A stretch of 42,696 bases of DNA from an uncultured Prevotellaceae bacterium. GTDB taxonomy: Bacteria > Bacteroidota > Bacteroidia > Bacteroidales > Bacteroidaceae. This document shows, one piece after another, positions 25,628 through 34,488 of the stretch (the stretch's first letter is position 1; every line of letters starts with the position of its first letter). The stretch lies in the NCBI GenBank assembly GCA_902762565.1, contig CACWOS010000019.1, positions 1-42,696 on the forward strand, read 5' to 3'. A model generated the notes under the pieces. It made no database searches and was not told the origin of the DNA. It saw nothing but the letters and a program-made list of their open reading frames with translations. Both the position numbers and the translations under genes were made by a program.

Positions 25628-26538
25628 GCTTGTTCCTCCTTTCTTTCTTCGTTGCTAGTTGTACTAGTCTGACTAGTAGTACTAGGTTCAGTAGTTTCTG
25701 GCGCAGGTTTAGGGGCGGGGAAATTGACAGCGTGGATGGCACCTGTGGGACATACGGCCACGCACTTACGACAGATGCGGCACTTCTCGTGGTCAATGTA
25801 GCAGACATTGTTCTCAATCTTAATAGCTTCGAACTTACACTCCTTCTCGCACTTGCCACAACCGATACAGGCGGCCTTACAAGCCTTCATGGCTACAGGC
25901 CCTTTGTCCTTGTTGACACACGAAACGAACACGCGACGCCCCTTCGGACCCTTTTTGCGAAGCTCGATGATGTTACGCGGACATGCCTTGACGCAAGCGC
26001 CACAAGCCACACACTTTTCTTCATCGACCTCAGGCAGACCCGTCTCAGGATTCATGTGGATGGCATCGAACTGGCAGGCAGCGACACAGTCGCCACAGCC
26101 CAGACAACCAAATCCACAAGCTGTCTCACCAGCACCACAGGAGTTCATGGCTGCACAGGTGCGCAGACCACTGTACTCAGCGATTTTCGGGCGCAAAGCA
26201 CATGTTCCGTTACAACGTACAACGGCTACCTTCGGTTCACCGTTGGCAATAGCCATACCCAGAAGGTCGGCTACTTTGCCCATCACTTCTTGTCCGCCGA
26301 CAGGACACATTAGTCCGTCGAGGCTACCAGCATCAGCACCCTTGACCAGTGCATCAGCCAGACCACCACATCCAGCGAAGCCACATCCGCCACAGTTGGC
26401 ACCAGGCAACTGCTCAGTAACCTGAGCAATGCGAGGGTCCTCGTAGACATAGAACTTCTTGGAGCAGACATACAGTACGAGGGCGGCAATCAGTCCGATA
26501 GCACCCAGTACTAATACTGCAATCAAAATGAAATTCAT
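25624..26538 (-). CDS. rnfB: Rnf complex subunit B, multi-cluster ferredoxin subunit
   Basis: RnfB (304 residues) accepts electrons from ferredoxin. An N-terminal membrane anchor (FILIAVLVLGAIGLIAALVLYV) is followed by the Fe-S domain GANCGGCGFAGCGGLADAL. Several ferredoxin-type motifs come next: CLGCGDCVAACQFDAI, CVACGACVKACPRNII, CIGCGKCEKECKFEAI and CRICRKCVAVCPTGAI. The C-terminal 25 residues are low complexity (TTEPSTTSQTSTTSNEER) and are encoded by a 9-nt CTAG-containing repeat at 25655-25695. That segment precedes the rnfC start, like the intergenic tracts elsewhere in the window. Confidence 0.96.
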   Translation of the reverse strand: MNFILIAVLVLGAIGLIAALVLYVCSKKFYVYEDPRIAQVTEQLPGANCGGCGFAGCGGLADALVKGADAGSLDGLMCPVGGQEVMGKVADLLGMAIANGEPKVAVVRCNGTCALRPKIAEYSGLRTCAAMNSCGAGETACGFGCLGCGDCVAACQFDAIHMNPETGLPEVDEEKCVACGACVKACPRNIIELRKKGPKGRRVFVSCVNKDKGPVAMKACKAACIGCGKCEKECKFEAIKIENNVCYIDHEKCRICRKCVAVCPTGAIHAVNFPAPKPAPETTEPSTTSQTSTTSNEERKEEQA

Positions 26539-26572
26539 ACTTGTTTTGTTATTTGTTTTAGTTTTATAATGA

Positions 26573-26980
26573 TTATTCTATTTCAAAAGCAAACCTGTCG
26601 CGCAACTTATTGCGGAAAAAATATAGCACACTATAGTAGGGCAGAAGGGATGCCAACGCACTTAAGCCTGCCCTGGCCTCATTGCCAGTTAGTTTTAATA
26701 CAACGACCAGTACCAATACCAGCAGAACAAAGGGAATGCCAAAGCCATACAACAAGGCTTGGGCTGCAATCTGCGTAGATGCTGTAACCGTTACAGCATC
26801 GCCTACTTTCAGACCACCGGCAGAACGGTACACGTCGACAATCTTCGTTTTCGCCTCAGATGCATGGCAGTAACCTGCAACCTTACAGGCAACACATGCT
26901 GACGTTTGGACAATTCTGACGTGTACACACCCCTCGTCAATGCTCTCTATAATCCCCGAATGACTTATTCTAGTACTCAT
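26573..26980 (-). CDS. rseC: RseC/MucC family protein
   Basis: The 135-residue protein begins with ISHSGIIESIDEGCVHVRI and has the Cys motif SACVACKVAGYCHASEAK, then two membrane segments (LLYGFGIPFVLLVLVLVVVLK; ALASLLPYYSVLYFF). This is the RseC pattern, annotated as SoxR-reducing system protein in proteobacteria. In Bacteroidetes it sits at the head of rnf operons, so it likely assists assembly or redox tuning of the complex; this is inferred from context. The ATG is about 29 nt after a -7 promoter element. Confidence 0.9.
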   Translation of the reverse strand: MSTRISHSGIIESIDEGCVHVRIVQTSACVACKVAGYCHASEAKTKIVDVYRSAGGLKVGDAVTVTASTQIAAQALLYGFGIPFVLLVLVLVVVLKLTGNEARAGLSALASLLPYYSVLYFFRNKLRDRFAFEIE

Positions 26981-27008
26981 TAGCTTGTAAAGTCTACCTT
27001 ACATTTTG

Positions 27009-27016
27009 CAAAGGTA
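27009..27016 (-). promoter_or_regulatory. -7 element of the rseC-rnf operon
   Basis: The minus strand reads TACCTTTG (plus-strand CAAAGGTA). It is 28 nt upstream of the rseC ATG and is divergent from the promoter at 27078-27109. No -33 TTTG is clear. Confidence 0.65.
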
Positions 27017-27077
27017 CAAAAGATTTATGAATTAATAATCATAAATTATAGGTTTTTTCAAAAAAATATCGCAATCG

Positions 27078-27109
27078 TTTGCAGAATTCCGTTCTTTTTC
27101 TTACTTTTG
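27078..27109 (+). promoter_or_regulatory. Promoter of the acidic-protein gene
   Basis: TTTG (27078-27081), a 20-nt spacer and TACTTTTG (27102-27109) form a full Bacteroidetes promoter. The ATG is at 27135. Confidence 0.8.
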
Positions 27110-27134
27110 TATCGTCAAATGAATAAAAAGAACG

Positions 27135-27575
27135 ATGAAAGCAACAGATCAAACCTTACAGCAGTTGGAACGTGCGCTTCGAAAAGTAACGGAAAAATTT
27201 CCTGAAACGGAAGAAGCATCTTTACTCACTGATATCCATATCCGTGTAACTCAGGATACGGGTGAGGTAATGGTGTTTGACGACGATGATCAGGAATTGA
27301 CACGTTGTGTTGTGGAACAATGGATTGACAACAAGGACGACGATTTCTATGATGCCGCAACGTCAGCATTCCGTACAGTCATCAATAAGCACAAGAACAG
27401 TATTGACAAAATGTCGATACTGAAGCCTTTCTCGCTGGTCCTGGAGGATGACGACAAGGAAACTGTTGCCGAACTCTATGTGGCTGACGACGATACGGTC
27501 ATCATAGACGAAGAACTGATGGCCGGGCTCGATAAGGATCTTGACGACTTCTTTGCCAAGCTGTTTAGTGAATAA
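27135..27575 (+). CDS. Acidic conserved-type protein of unknown function
   Basis: The 146 residues contain no signal peptide or membrane segment and are strikingly acidic, with clusters such as VFDDDDQEL, DNKDDDFYDAA, LEDDDKETVAEL and VADDDTVII. The pattern alternates predicted helices at the ends and strands in the middle. I do not recognise the family. It has its own strong promoter and lies between the rnf operon and a convergent glucosaminidase gene, 14 nt from the latter's stop. A cytoplasmic partner or regulator is possible, but nothing specific can be supported. Confidence 0.75.
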   Translation: MKATDQTLQQLERALRKVTEKFPETEEASLLTDIHIRVTQDTGEVMVFDDDDQELTRCVVEQWIDNKDDDFYDAATSAFRTVINKHKNSIDKMSILKPFSLVLEDDDKETVAELYVADDDTVIIDEELMAGLDKDLDDFFAKLFSE

Positions 27576-27589
27576 TCTTTATGCTTGAC

Positions 27590-28498
27590 CTATCTGACTC
27601 TGAGCGGTTCGCCCACGCGTATCCTGTAGTCGGGTGTCAGATGGTTCATCTTGTATAGGTTCTTTAGGCGAATTCCATACTTTTGGGCAATACTGTACAT
27701 CGATTCGCCATCCTTGACATAATGAATAAAGCCCTTATATTCCTTTGGTGCCTTACGGCGCTTCTTCTGTAGCCAGACGTATTCTCCCTCTTCCAAGACA
27801 TCATTCTTGTCGCGCTCATTAAACTTTGCGAGCTTGCGGTACGATACTTCCGTGTCGTCAGCAATGCTGCGAAATGTATCACCTTTCTTGGCCACAACAT
27901 AATAGTTGTTATTGAACTCGTGTACTTGTCGTATGATGCCACCCTGATGACGTACCTGCTCCAACTGATACTTGTCAACGTGGTGCTCAGAGTCATAGCG
28001 ATACAACTTGTAGAGTTCGATAATTTCTATCAGGCGAGTGGCGTAGGTGGGGCTGGTGGCATAACCGCAGGCCTTCAGTCCGCGTGCCCATCCTTTATAG
28101 TCTGTTCTCTTCAGACGGAACAGACTGCTGTATCGCTGGCTGCTGGTAAGGAAAATAGAGTGGTCCTGATAGCTCTCGTATGCACTGTCATATGCACGGA
28201 AACATTCACCCAATTCGTCATCGTCGTGGTATGACTTCCGTCCAGTCCAGCCGTGACACTTGATGCCAAAGTGATTGTTGGACCTGCGAGTCAGTTCGCT
28301 ACGTCCGGCACCAGACTCCAGTACACCCTGTGCCAGCGTGATGCTGGCCGGAATATGATACCTGAGCATCTGATCGATAGCGACATCCTTGTAAGTGTCA
28401 AAATAATCTTGAAAACGCTGGTTCCAAACAGCCTGCTGTGCAAAAACCCCCAAAAAGGCAGAAAACAGACCAAAAAGAAGAAATATGTACCGTTTCAT
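27590..28498 (-). CDS. Secreted N-acetylglucosaminidase (GH73) with two LysM domains
   Basis: The 302-residue protein has a signal peptide (MKRYIFLLFGLFSAFLGVFAQ). A GH73 glucosaminidase domain (about 35-170) follows, with the probable catalytic Glu in QGVLESGAGRSEL, plus SNNHFGIKCHGW and the closing YATSPTYATRLIEIIELY. Two LysM modules (about 205-250 and 258-302: YVVAKKGDTFRSIADDTEV; YVKDGESMYSIAQKYGI) would bind peptidoglycan. It is likely a murein hydrolase used in growth or daughter-cell separation. Its promoter is read divergently against the cytidine deaminase promoter. Confidence 0.92.
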   Translation of the reverse strand: MKRYIFLLFGLFSAFLGVFAQQAVWNQRFQDYFDTYKDVAIDQMLRYHIPASITLAQGVLESGAGRSELTRRSNNHFGIKCHGWTGRKSYHDDDELGECFRAYDSAYESYQDHSIFLTSSQRYSSLFRLKRTDYKGWARGLKACGYATSPTYATRLIEIIELYKLYRYDSEHHVDKYQLEQVRHQGGIIRQVHEFNNNYYVVAKKGDTFRSIADDTEVSYRKLAKFNERDKNDVLEEGEYVWLQKKRRKAPKEYKGFIHYVKDGESMYSIAQKYGIRLKNLYKMNHLTPDYRIRVGEPLRVR

Positions 28499-28518
28499 GA
28501 ATTTTTATTGCTAATTAT

Positions 28519-28550
28519 TTTGCAAAAGTAAGGAAAAATAATTATATTTG
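28519..28550. promoter_or_regulatory. Overlapping divergent promoters for cdd and the glucosaminidase
   Basis: Plus strand: TTTG (28519-28522), 20-nt spacer, TATATTTG (28543-28550), for cdd. Minus strand: TACTTTTG (plus-strand CAAAAGTA, 28523-28530), for the glucosaminidase. The -33 element of one promoter directly adjoins the -7 element of the other, so the two should compete for RNA polymerase. Confidence 0.75.
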
Positions 28551-28568
28551 CAACAAAAATCTAAAATT

Positions 28569-29042
28569 ATGGAAGAATTGGTACTTAAATCCACTGTAAA
28601 AGTGGCTCAAATGTCAGAACTTAGTGATGCTGAGCGATTACTTGTCGAACAAGCTATTGCAGCAACTGATCGTTCCTACGCACCTCATTCCCATTTCCAT
28701 GTTGGTGCGGCTATCCAATTGAAAGATGGTACGACCATCATGGGTTGCAATCAAGAAAATGCGGCATTCCCTGCCGGTATCTGTGCGGAACGCAGTGCCA
28801 TATTTGCAGCAGGTGCGCAGTATCCCGATCAGCCAGTGACGATGCTTGCTATTGCAGCGAGAAATGAGAAAGGTGAACTTCTTGAAGAACCTGTCACTCC
28901 GTGTGGTACGTGCCGACAGGTCATTATAGAGACGGAGACGCGCTTCCATCAACCATTACGCATCTTGCTTTATGGTCAGCGTCATATATTTATCCTAGAA
29001 GGTATCAAACAATTGATGCCCCTGTCTTTTACTGAGTTTTAA
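28569..29042 (+). CDS. cdd: Cytidine deaminase
   Basis: Cdd converts cytidine and deoxycytidine to uridine forms for pyrimidine salvage. The 157 residues include the zinc motif GICAERSAIFAA (Cys72 and catalytic Glu74) and TPCGTCRQVI (Cys112 and Cys115). Three Cys ligands indicate the small homotetrameric type. The substrate-binding NQENAAFP precedes the first motif. A longer frame from a TTG at 28548 would start inside the promoter, so the ATG at 28569 is chosen. The 3' end overlaps the convergent tetR gene by 14 nt. Confidence 0.94.
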   Translation: MEELVLKSTVKVAQMSELSDAERLLVEQAIAATDRSYAPHSHFHVGAAIQLKDGTTIMGCNQENAAFPAGICAERSAIFAAGAQYPDQPVTMLAIAARNEKGELLEEPVTPCGTCRQVIIETETRFHQPLRILLYGQRHIFILEGIKQLMPLSFTEF

Positions 29043-29655
29043 AGTTGTTTTCTATTACCTTAAGTCCCTTTTCGGTACAGATTCCGCGCAAAGGTACTAA
29101 TAGCATGCTTGAAAACACTTGCTGTATAGTGTAACGACTCAGCATGTGTTGTGTCATCACAAAACTATTAATGGCATTGAACATTTGTGAAACAAGTTCG
29201 AAGTCTATATCGTTACGGAAATAACCTTCGTCAGCGCCACGTTTCAGTAGCTCAATAAAAAATTTATACGTGCGCTCGCGTTCATTATTTAAATATTCGA
29301 CGACTTTGGGATATTTCTGTATATCCTCATAAAAAAGCGGATTGACAGAACCTGTCCTAACCACCCTGCGCTGATATGTTTCAATAATGATATCCATAAC
29401 AGAATCAGCCTTTTGTATAAAAGCACTCATGGATTTCTTCTGCTTTTGGTCGAACAGCATGACGCCCTGATACAGCAGTTCTTCCTTGTCACTGTAGATT
29501 TCGTAGAGCGTGCGCTTCGAAATACTCAAAGATTGTGAGATGTCGTCCATTCTCACAGCTTTGATACCTCGCTCTGCAAAAGCCTTCATAGCAGCTTCTA
29601 GGATGCGTCCTTTCAGTGCTTTTTTGTACGCGGTAGTTTCTCTTATTTTATGCAT
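29029..29655 (-). CDS. TetR family transcriptional regulator
   Basis: A 208-residue regulator. The N-terminal helix-turn-helix covers about residues 15-60 (GRILEAAMKAFAERGIKAVR, MDDISQSLSISKRTLYEIYS, KEELL). The C-terminal ligand domain is all-helical (VMDIIIETYQRRVVRTG, QMFNAINSFVMTQHML). The start at 29655 (MHKIRETTAY) is preferred over 29676, which lies upstream of the predicted transcription start. It is divergent from malic enzyme, so that gene or itself are candidate targets, though no clear palindromic operator was found between them. Confidence 0.9.
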   Translation of the reverse strand: MHKIRETTAYKKALKGRILEAAMKAFAERGIKAVRMDDISQSLSISKRTLYEIYSDKEELLYQGVMLFDQKQKKSMSAFIQKADSVMDIIIETYQRRVVRTGSVNPLFYEDIQKYPKVVEYLNNERERTYKFFIELLKRGADEGYFRNDIDFELVSQMFNAINSFVMTQHMLSRYTIQQVFSSMLLVPLRGICTEKGLKVIENNFKTQ

Positions 29656-29673
29656 ATGTATTAATTTTCGCTG

Positions 29674-29732
29674 CAAAGTTAGTAAAAATATACAAAAAAC
29701 GATACGTTTTTCAATAGTTTTTTGTAATTTTG
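29674..29732. promoter_or_regulatory. Divergent -7 elements for tetR and malic enzyme
   Basis: Minus strand: TAACTTTG (plus-strand CAAAGTTA, 29674-29681), 18 nt before the tetR start. Plus strand: TAATTTTG (29725-29732), 41 nt before the malic enzyme ATG. Neither has a clear TTTG at -33. Confidence 0.6.
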
Positions 29733-29773
29733 CGCGTCAAATAGCATAAAATAACATTAAACCACCTTATATT

Positions 29774-32071
29774 ATGGTAAAAATATCCAAAGAAGCCGCC
29801 CTTGAATATCATGAATCAGGGCGTCCTGGCAAAATTGAAGTGAAGCCCACCAAGGCTTATCGTACTCAAACAGATCTTTCGCTGGCTTATTCGCCAGGTG
29901 TAGCTTATCCGTGTCTTGAGATTCAGCAGAATCCTGACGATGCTTATAAATATACGGATAAGGGTAATCTTGTGGCTGTCATTTCTAACGGAACAGCTGT
30001 GCTGGGACTCGGTGATATCGGAGCCATGAGTGGTAAGCCAGTAATGGAAGGAAAGGGCTTGCTTTTCAAGATTTACGGTGGTATAGACGTATTTGACATC
30101 GAAGTTGATGAGAAAGACCCTGAGAAGTTCTGTGAGGCTGTAGAGCGTATCGCTCCTACATTTGGAGGTATTAACCTTGAGGACATTAAGGCCCCTGAGT
30201 GCTTCTATATCGAGGAACGCTTGAAGCGTACCCTCAACATCCCCGTGATGCACGATGATCAGCATGGCACGGCCATTATCTCCGCTGCAGGCTTGAAGAA
30301 TGCAATGGAGGTTATTGGTAAGGACATATCGCAGGTTAAAATTGTGGTGAACGGTGCCGGTGCTGCCGCCATATCGTGCACCAAATTGTATATGGCCATC
30401 GGTGCCCGTAAGGAGAACATCGTCATGCTAGACTCCAAGGGTGTCATTTCTGTGGAACGTCAGGACCTGAATGAACAGAAGCGTTTCTTTGCCACCTCGC
30501 GTACTGACATCCACACTTTGGCCGAGGCTGTCAATGGTGCCGACGTCTTTGTGGGACTGTCAAAGGGCAACGTGCTCTCCAAGGACATGGTACGCTCGAT
30601 GGCTGCCAACCCCGTCATCTTCGCACTGGCCAATCCTGTGCCAGAAATCAGTTATGAGGATGCGATGGAGGCCCGTCCTGATGTGTTGATGTCAACAGGT
30701 CGAACTGACTATCCCAATCAGATTAACAACGTTATAGGTTTCCCCTACATTTTCCGTGGAGCTCTTGACGTTCATGCCAGTGCCATTAACGAAGAGATGA
30801 AGCTGGCTGCCGTTCATGCCATTGCTGATTTGGCTAAGCAGCCTGTGCCCGATGTGGTGAACGACGTCTATAAGGTGAACAATCTGACCTTTGGTCGCAA
30901 CTACTTCATACCCAAACCTGTCGATCCGCGTCTTATTACTGAGGTGTCGTCGGCTGTGGCGCGTGCCGCCATCGAGAGTGGGGTAGCCCATAAGAATATT
31001 GAAAACTGGGACGAGTACAAGAAGTCGCTCAGCGTACTGTTGGGTCAGGAGACCAAACTCACCCAGAAACTCTATGCTACGGCAGCAGCCCATCCACAGC
31101 GCGTTGTCTTTGCCGAGGCCGTTCATCCCACCATGCTGAAAGCTGCCGTACAGGCCAAGGCTGAGGGCATCTGTCAACCCGTACTACTTGGCAACGATGA
31201 GGTTATCACGAAGCTGGCTGCCAAGCTCGACTTGAGTCTTGAGGGCATTGAGATCGTCAACCTACGCCATCCTAGCGAGCAGGAGCGCCGTGAGCGCTAT
31301 GCCCGTATCTTGGCCGAGAAGCGCCAGCGTGAAGGTTACACTTTCCAGGAGGCCAATGACAAGATGTTCGAGCGTAACTACTTTGGTATGATGATGGTCG
31401 AGACAGGTGAGGCCGATGCTTTCATTACTGGCTTGTATACGAAGTATTCGAATACTGTAAAGGTTGTCAAAGAAGTCATCGGCATTCGTCCTGAGTTCAA
31501 GCACTTCGGTGCTATGCACATCATCAATTCGCCTAAGGGTACGCTGTACATCGCTGATACGTTGGTCAACGAGAATCCCGATACAGATACGCTGATTGAC
31601 ATTGCCCGTCTGGCAGCCACCAGCGTACGCTTCTTCAACGAGAAGCCCGTTGTCTCGATGGTCAGCCACTCGAACTTCGGCTCTAGCCAGAGCGATGGTG
31701 CCCTGAAGGTACGCCGTGCCGTCGAGTACATGCAACAACAGTATCCCGACCTGCCTATCGATGGTGAAATGCAGTTGGGCTTTGCCCTCGACCGCGAACT
31801 ACGCGACGAGCAGTATTCTTTCACCCGACTAAAGGACAAGGACGTCAACACATTGGTATTTCCTAACTTGACTTCAGCACGTTCCAGCTATAAGATGCTG
31901 CAGATGCTGGGTGCCGATGCTGAGATTATCGGTCCTATCCAGATGGGTCTTAACAAACCCATCCACTTCGTCGATTTCGGTGCTAGTGTACGCGATGTTG
32001 TCAACATTGTTGCCGTTGCCACTATTGATGCTTACGTCGACAAGATCAAGAACCGCATCTCGCAGAGATGA
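29774..32071 (+). CDS. maeB: NADP-dependent malic enzyme with phosphotransacetylase-like domain
   Basis: The 765-residue protein decarboxylates malate to pyruvate with NAD(P)H formation. The N-terminal malic enzyme part (1-430) has [44 protein letters not shown] (metal site) and [14 protein letters not shown] (dinucleotide fold). The C-terminal part (about 435-765) is a phosphotransacetylase-type fold ([35 protein letters not shown]). In this MaeB class the second domain usually senses acetyl-CoA and is not catalytic. The length is standard for MaeB. Confidence 0.95.
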   Translation: MVKISKEAALEYHESGRPGKIEVKPTKAYRTQTDLSLAYSPGVAYPCLEIQQNPDDAYKYTDKGNLVAVISNGTAVLGLGDIGAMSGKPVMEGKGLLFKIYGGIDVFDIEVDEKDPEKFCEAVERIAPTFGGINLEDIKAPECFYIEERLKRTLNIPVMHDDQHGTAIISAAGLKNAMEVIGKDISQVKIVVNGAGAAAISCTKLYMAIGARKENIVMLDSKGVISVERQDLNEQKRFFATSRTDIHTLAEAVNGADVFVGLSKGNVLSKDMVRSMAANPVIFALANPVPEISYEDAMEARPDVLMSTGRTDYPNQINNVIGFPYIFRGALDVHASAINEEMKLAAVHAIADLAKQPVPDVVNDVYKVNNLTFGRNYFIPKPVDPRLITEVSSAVARAAIESGVAHKNIENWDEYKKSLSVLLGQETKLTQKLYATAAAHPQRVVFAEAVHPTMLKAAVQAKAEGICQPVLLGNDEVITKLAAKLDLSLEGIEIVNLRHPSEQERRERYARILAEKRQREGYTFQEANDKMFERNYFGMMMVETGEADAFITGLYTKYSNTVKVVKEVIGIRPEFKHFGAMHIINSPKGTLYIADTLVNENPDTDTLIDIARLAATSVRFFNEKPVVSMVSHSNFGSSQSDGALKVRRAVEYMQQQYPDLPIDGEMQLGFALDRELRDEQYSFTRLKDKDVNTLVFPNLTSARSSYKMLQMLGADAEIIGPIQMGLNKPIHFVDFGASVRDVVNIVAVATIDAYVDKIKNRISQR

Positions 32072-32176
32072 GCTCATTCAGGTAATTTTTGTCTTTGACA
32101 TATTACATATTTTGGGGAAATGAGAGAAAAATCATTTTTTTCTTTCATTTCTCTTTTTTATTTTGTTCTTTTTTTG

Positions 32177-32184
32177 TAATTTTG
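32177..32184 (+). promoter_or_regulatory. -7 element of the btu operon
   Basis: TAATTTTG, immediately before the first conserved bases of the cobalamin riboswitch. The upstream 32072-32176 is T-rich and otherwise featureless; TTTG at 32162 is too close to be a -33 element. Confidence 0.6.
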
Positions 32185-32186
32185 CA

Positions 32187-32385
32187 GGCGCAACAGGAAA
32201 AGGGAATGAGGTGAGAGTCCTCAACTGTCCCGCAGCTGTGAACAGACGTTTTTGATGGGGTGAACAATGTAAGTCACTGAGATTATTGGGAAGACGTTCC
32301 CCTCTGTCTGTAAGTCAGAAGACCTGCCTGCTGCTTCTAAGTCCGTGCTTCGAGGCCTCTGGGGTTAGGCCGGAGTCGGCAATAC
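32187..32385 (+). ncRNA. Cobalamin riboswitch
   Basis: The leader has the core AGGGAATGAGGTGAGAGTCC followed by ACTGTCCCGCAGCTGTGAAC (about 32201-32242), and the B12 box AGTCAGAAGACCTGCC at 32313-32328. Both match the conserved cobalamin aptamer. It controls the vitamin B12 uptake genes that follow and, in this class, B12 binding lowers their expression. Exact ends are approximate. Confidence 0.95.
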
Positions 32386-32404
32386 GTGTATTATTATATA
32401 AGTC

Positions 32405-32444
32405 GGGAGACTTATGTCGTGAGACATCTGGTCTCCCATTTTTT
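32405..32444 (+). terminator. Riboswitch expression platform: intrinsic terminator
   Basis: GGGAGAC (32405-32411) pairs with GTCTCCC (32431-32437), and ATGTC (32414-32418) pairs with GACAT (32423-32427) inside it. A run of six T (32439-32444) follows. With B12 bound, transcription probably stops here; the competing antiterminator was not resolved. Confidence 0.85.
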
Positions 32445-32465
32445 GAAGTTAGAAGTGAGAAATGA
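32445..32465 (+). repeat. 7-nt repeat carrying the btuB start region
   Basis: Three units, GAAGTTA, GAAGTGA and GAAATGA, follow the terminator T run. The second contains the in-frame GTG (32455); the third contains an ATG (32462) that is out of frame with btuB. A gain or loss of one 7-nt unit inside the message would shift the frame relative to a start in the tract. Confidence 0.6.
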
Positions 32466-34488
32466 AAAACGACATCAAAGATTTGTACATCCTCTGCGAA
32501 AGTGGGGGCTGTTGTTCGTCGTTTATCAATTATCGCTCATCACCTCTTTTTCTCAGAGCCGTTTCGACAGCATTCAGTACGTGGATGAGATCATTGTGAC
32601 GGCGCGCTATAACCACAAGGAGGTGATACCGTCACAGACGCTGGGCGGTGCACAGCTCGAGAAGCTCAGTGCCCATTCCGTAGCCGATGCCTTGCGCTAC
32701 TTCTCAGGGCTACAACTGAAGGACTATGGTGGCGTAGGTGGCATCAAGACGGTGAACATCCGTTCGATGGGAACAAACCATCTGGGCATCTCGTACGACG
32801 GTGTGGAGCTGGGTAATGCACAGAACGGACAGATAGACCTGGCTCAGTTCTCGCTGGACAATGTCGAAGAGATTACACTGTTCAACGGTCAGAAGAGTGC
32901 CTTGCTCCAGCCTGCCAGCGACTTCGGGCATGCCGGAGCCGTGTATATTCGTACGCGTGCCCCACGTTTCAGCGAAGGCCGCAACTATAACGTGAGAATC
33001 AAGGGTAAGTACGGTTCCTCAGACCTCTTTAAACTCTCTGCCCTCTGGGAACAAAAGCTGTCGTCAAAGGTCAGTTCCTCGCTGTCCGCTGAGGGCTTGT
33101 CGTCATCGGGCAAATACGAGTTCCGCTACCTTCGCAAACGTCAGGACGGTACGGTGGCTTACGACACGACGGCCACTCGTCAGAATGGCGACATCTGGGC
33201 GTTTCGTGCAGAGGGCAACTTGCACGGCATGTTGGACGAAGGCTTCTGGAAGTTCAAGGTCTATACTTACCACTCTGAGCGCGGCATTCCTGGTGCCATT
33301 GTCAATAACGTATGGCGACGCGGTGAACGCCAGTGGGACCATAACACCTTTGTACAAGGTCGCTGGCAACGGCAGTTCGGCTCTAAGTTCACCACACAGG
33401 CAGTGGCCAAGTACGCCTATTATAACACTCGCTACGTGAACCGCGATACCACGCAGCTGATGGTCGACAACACTTATCGCCAGCAGGAATTACTGTTCTC
33501 CACGTCGAACGTCTATGAACTGCTGCCGTGGTGGAGTGCCTCGCTGAGCTACGACCTGCGTTGGAACCGTCTTGATGCGGACATGCGCCAGTTTGCTAAT
33601 CCACAGCGTTGGAGCCACTATCTGGCCTTGGCCACCGCCGTGAACTTCGAACGCTTCAAGCTACAGGCCTCCTTGCTGATGACATCCGTGAAAGACCGCA
33701 CGTATGGTCAGAAATCGAAGACCATGACCGAGTATACGCCTGCCGTCTTTTTCAACGTCTATCCGTTCGCCGACCGCAGTCTCTCCATTCGGGCTTACGC
33801 TAAGAAGAGCTTCCGCATGCCAACGTTCAATGACCTTTACTATACCGAGATTGGCAACGCGCTTCTGAAACCTGAGAGTGCCCTGCAGTACAACGTCGGC
33901 CTGAGCTACGACAAGCAGTTCTCGCGCGGCCTGCTGCGCTATTTCCACCTGCAGACGGATGCCTACTACAATACCGTACACGACAAGATTGTGGCCTATC
34001 CAAAGGGTCAGCAGTTCCGTTGGACGATGCTGAATTTGGGACGCGTTCATATCAAGGGCGTCGACGTGGAGGCCGAGGCTACCATCGTGCCAGTCCGCCG
34101 TCTGTTGGTGACCGCACGCTTGCAGTATACGTGGCAGCAGGCTCGTGACGTGACCGACCCCGCAGACAGCTATTATCGCCACCAGATTCCCTATATCCCC
34201 TGGCATTCCGGCTCGGCCATTCTCAACGTCCAGTATGGCGACTGGGACCTGAACTACAGCTTTATCTATGCCGGCGAACGTTACAACCAGCAGGAAAATA
34301 TCAAGTACAACTACATGCAGCCCTGGTATACGAGCGACTTGTCGCTGTCGCGACGGTTTCAGGTGTCAGGTTTCAAGTTCAGAGTGATGCTGGAGGTGAA
34401 CAACGTCTTCTCGCAGGACTACGACGTGATACTGAACTACCCGATGCCTAAGCGCAACTACGGACTAACCCTCGATGTGAAGATATGA
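32455..34488 (+). CDS. btuB: TonB-dependent vitamin B12 receptor
   Basis: BtuB transports corrinoids across the outer membrane using TonB energy. From the GTG at 32455 it has 677 residues: a basic start, a hydrophobic signal segment (KWGLLFVVYQLSLITSFSQS), a TonB-box/plug domain (DEIIVTARYNHKEV, QLKDYGGVGGIKTVNIRSMG, LGISYDGVELGNAQNG), then a 22-strand-type barrel ending KRNYGLTLDVKI. The frame stays open to GTG 32386, but that lies before the terminator. Riboswitch, neighbours btuG/F/C and the plug all agree on B12. The start codon is uncertain because the ATG at 32462 is out of frame. The end overlaps the next gene by four nt. Confidence 0.93.
   Translation: MRNEKRHQRFVHPLRKWGLLFVVYQLSLITSFSQSRFDSIQYVDEIIVTARYNHKEVIPSQTLGGAQLEKLSAHSVADALRYFSGLQLKDYGGVGGIKTVNIRSMGTNHLGISYDGVELGNAQNGQIDLAQFSLDNVEEITLFNGQKSALLQPASDFGHAGAVYIRTRAPRFSEGRNYNVRIKGKYGSSDLFKLSALWEQKLSSKVSSSLSAEGLSSSGKYEFRYLRKRQDGTVAYDTTATRQNGDIWAFRAEGNLHGMLDEGFWKFKVYTYHSERGIPGAIVNNVWRRGERQWDHNTFVQGRWQRQFGSKFTTQAVAKYAYYNTRYVNRDTTQLMVDNTYRQQELLFSTSNVYELLPWWSASLSYDLRWNRLDADMRQFANPQRWSHYLALATAVNFERFKLQASLLMTSVKDRTYGQKSKTMTEYTPAVFFNVYPFADRSLSIRAYAKKSFRMPTFNDLYYTEIGNALLKPESALQYNVGLSYDKQFSRGLLRYFHLQTDAYYNTVHDKIVAYPKGQQFRWTMLNLGRVHIKGVDVEAEATIVPVRRLLVTARLQYTWQQARDVTDPADSYYRHQIPYIPWHSGSAILNVQYGDWDLNYSFIYAGERYNQQENIKYNYMQPWYTSDLSLSRRFQVSGFKFRVMLEVNNVFSQDYDVILNYPMPKRNYGLTLDVKI

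Noticed and set aside
25543-26313. Plus-strand open frame of 256 codons opposite rnfB/rnfC
   Set aside because: Shadow of Cys-rich rnfB; the minus strand has complete ferredoxin motifs.
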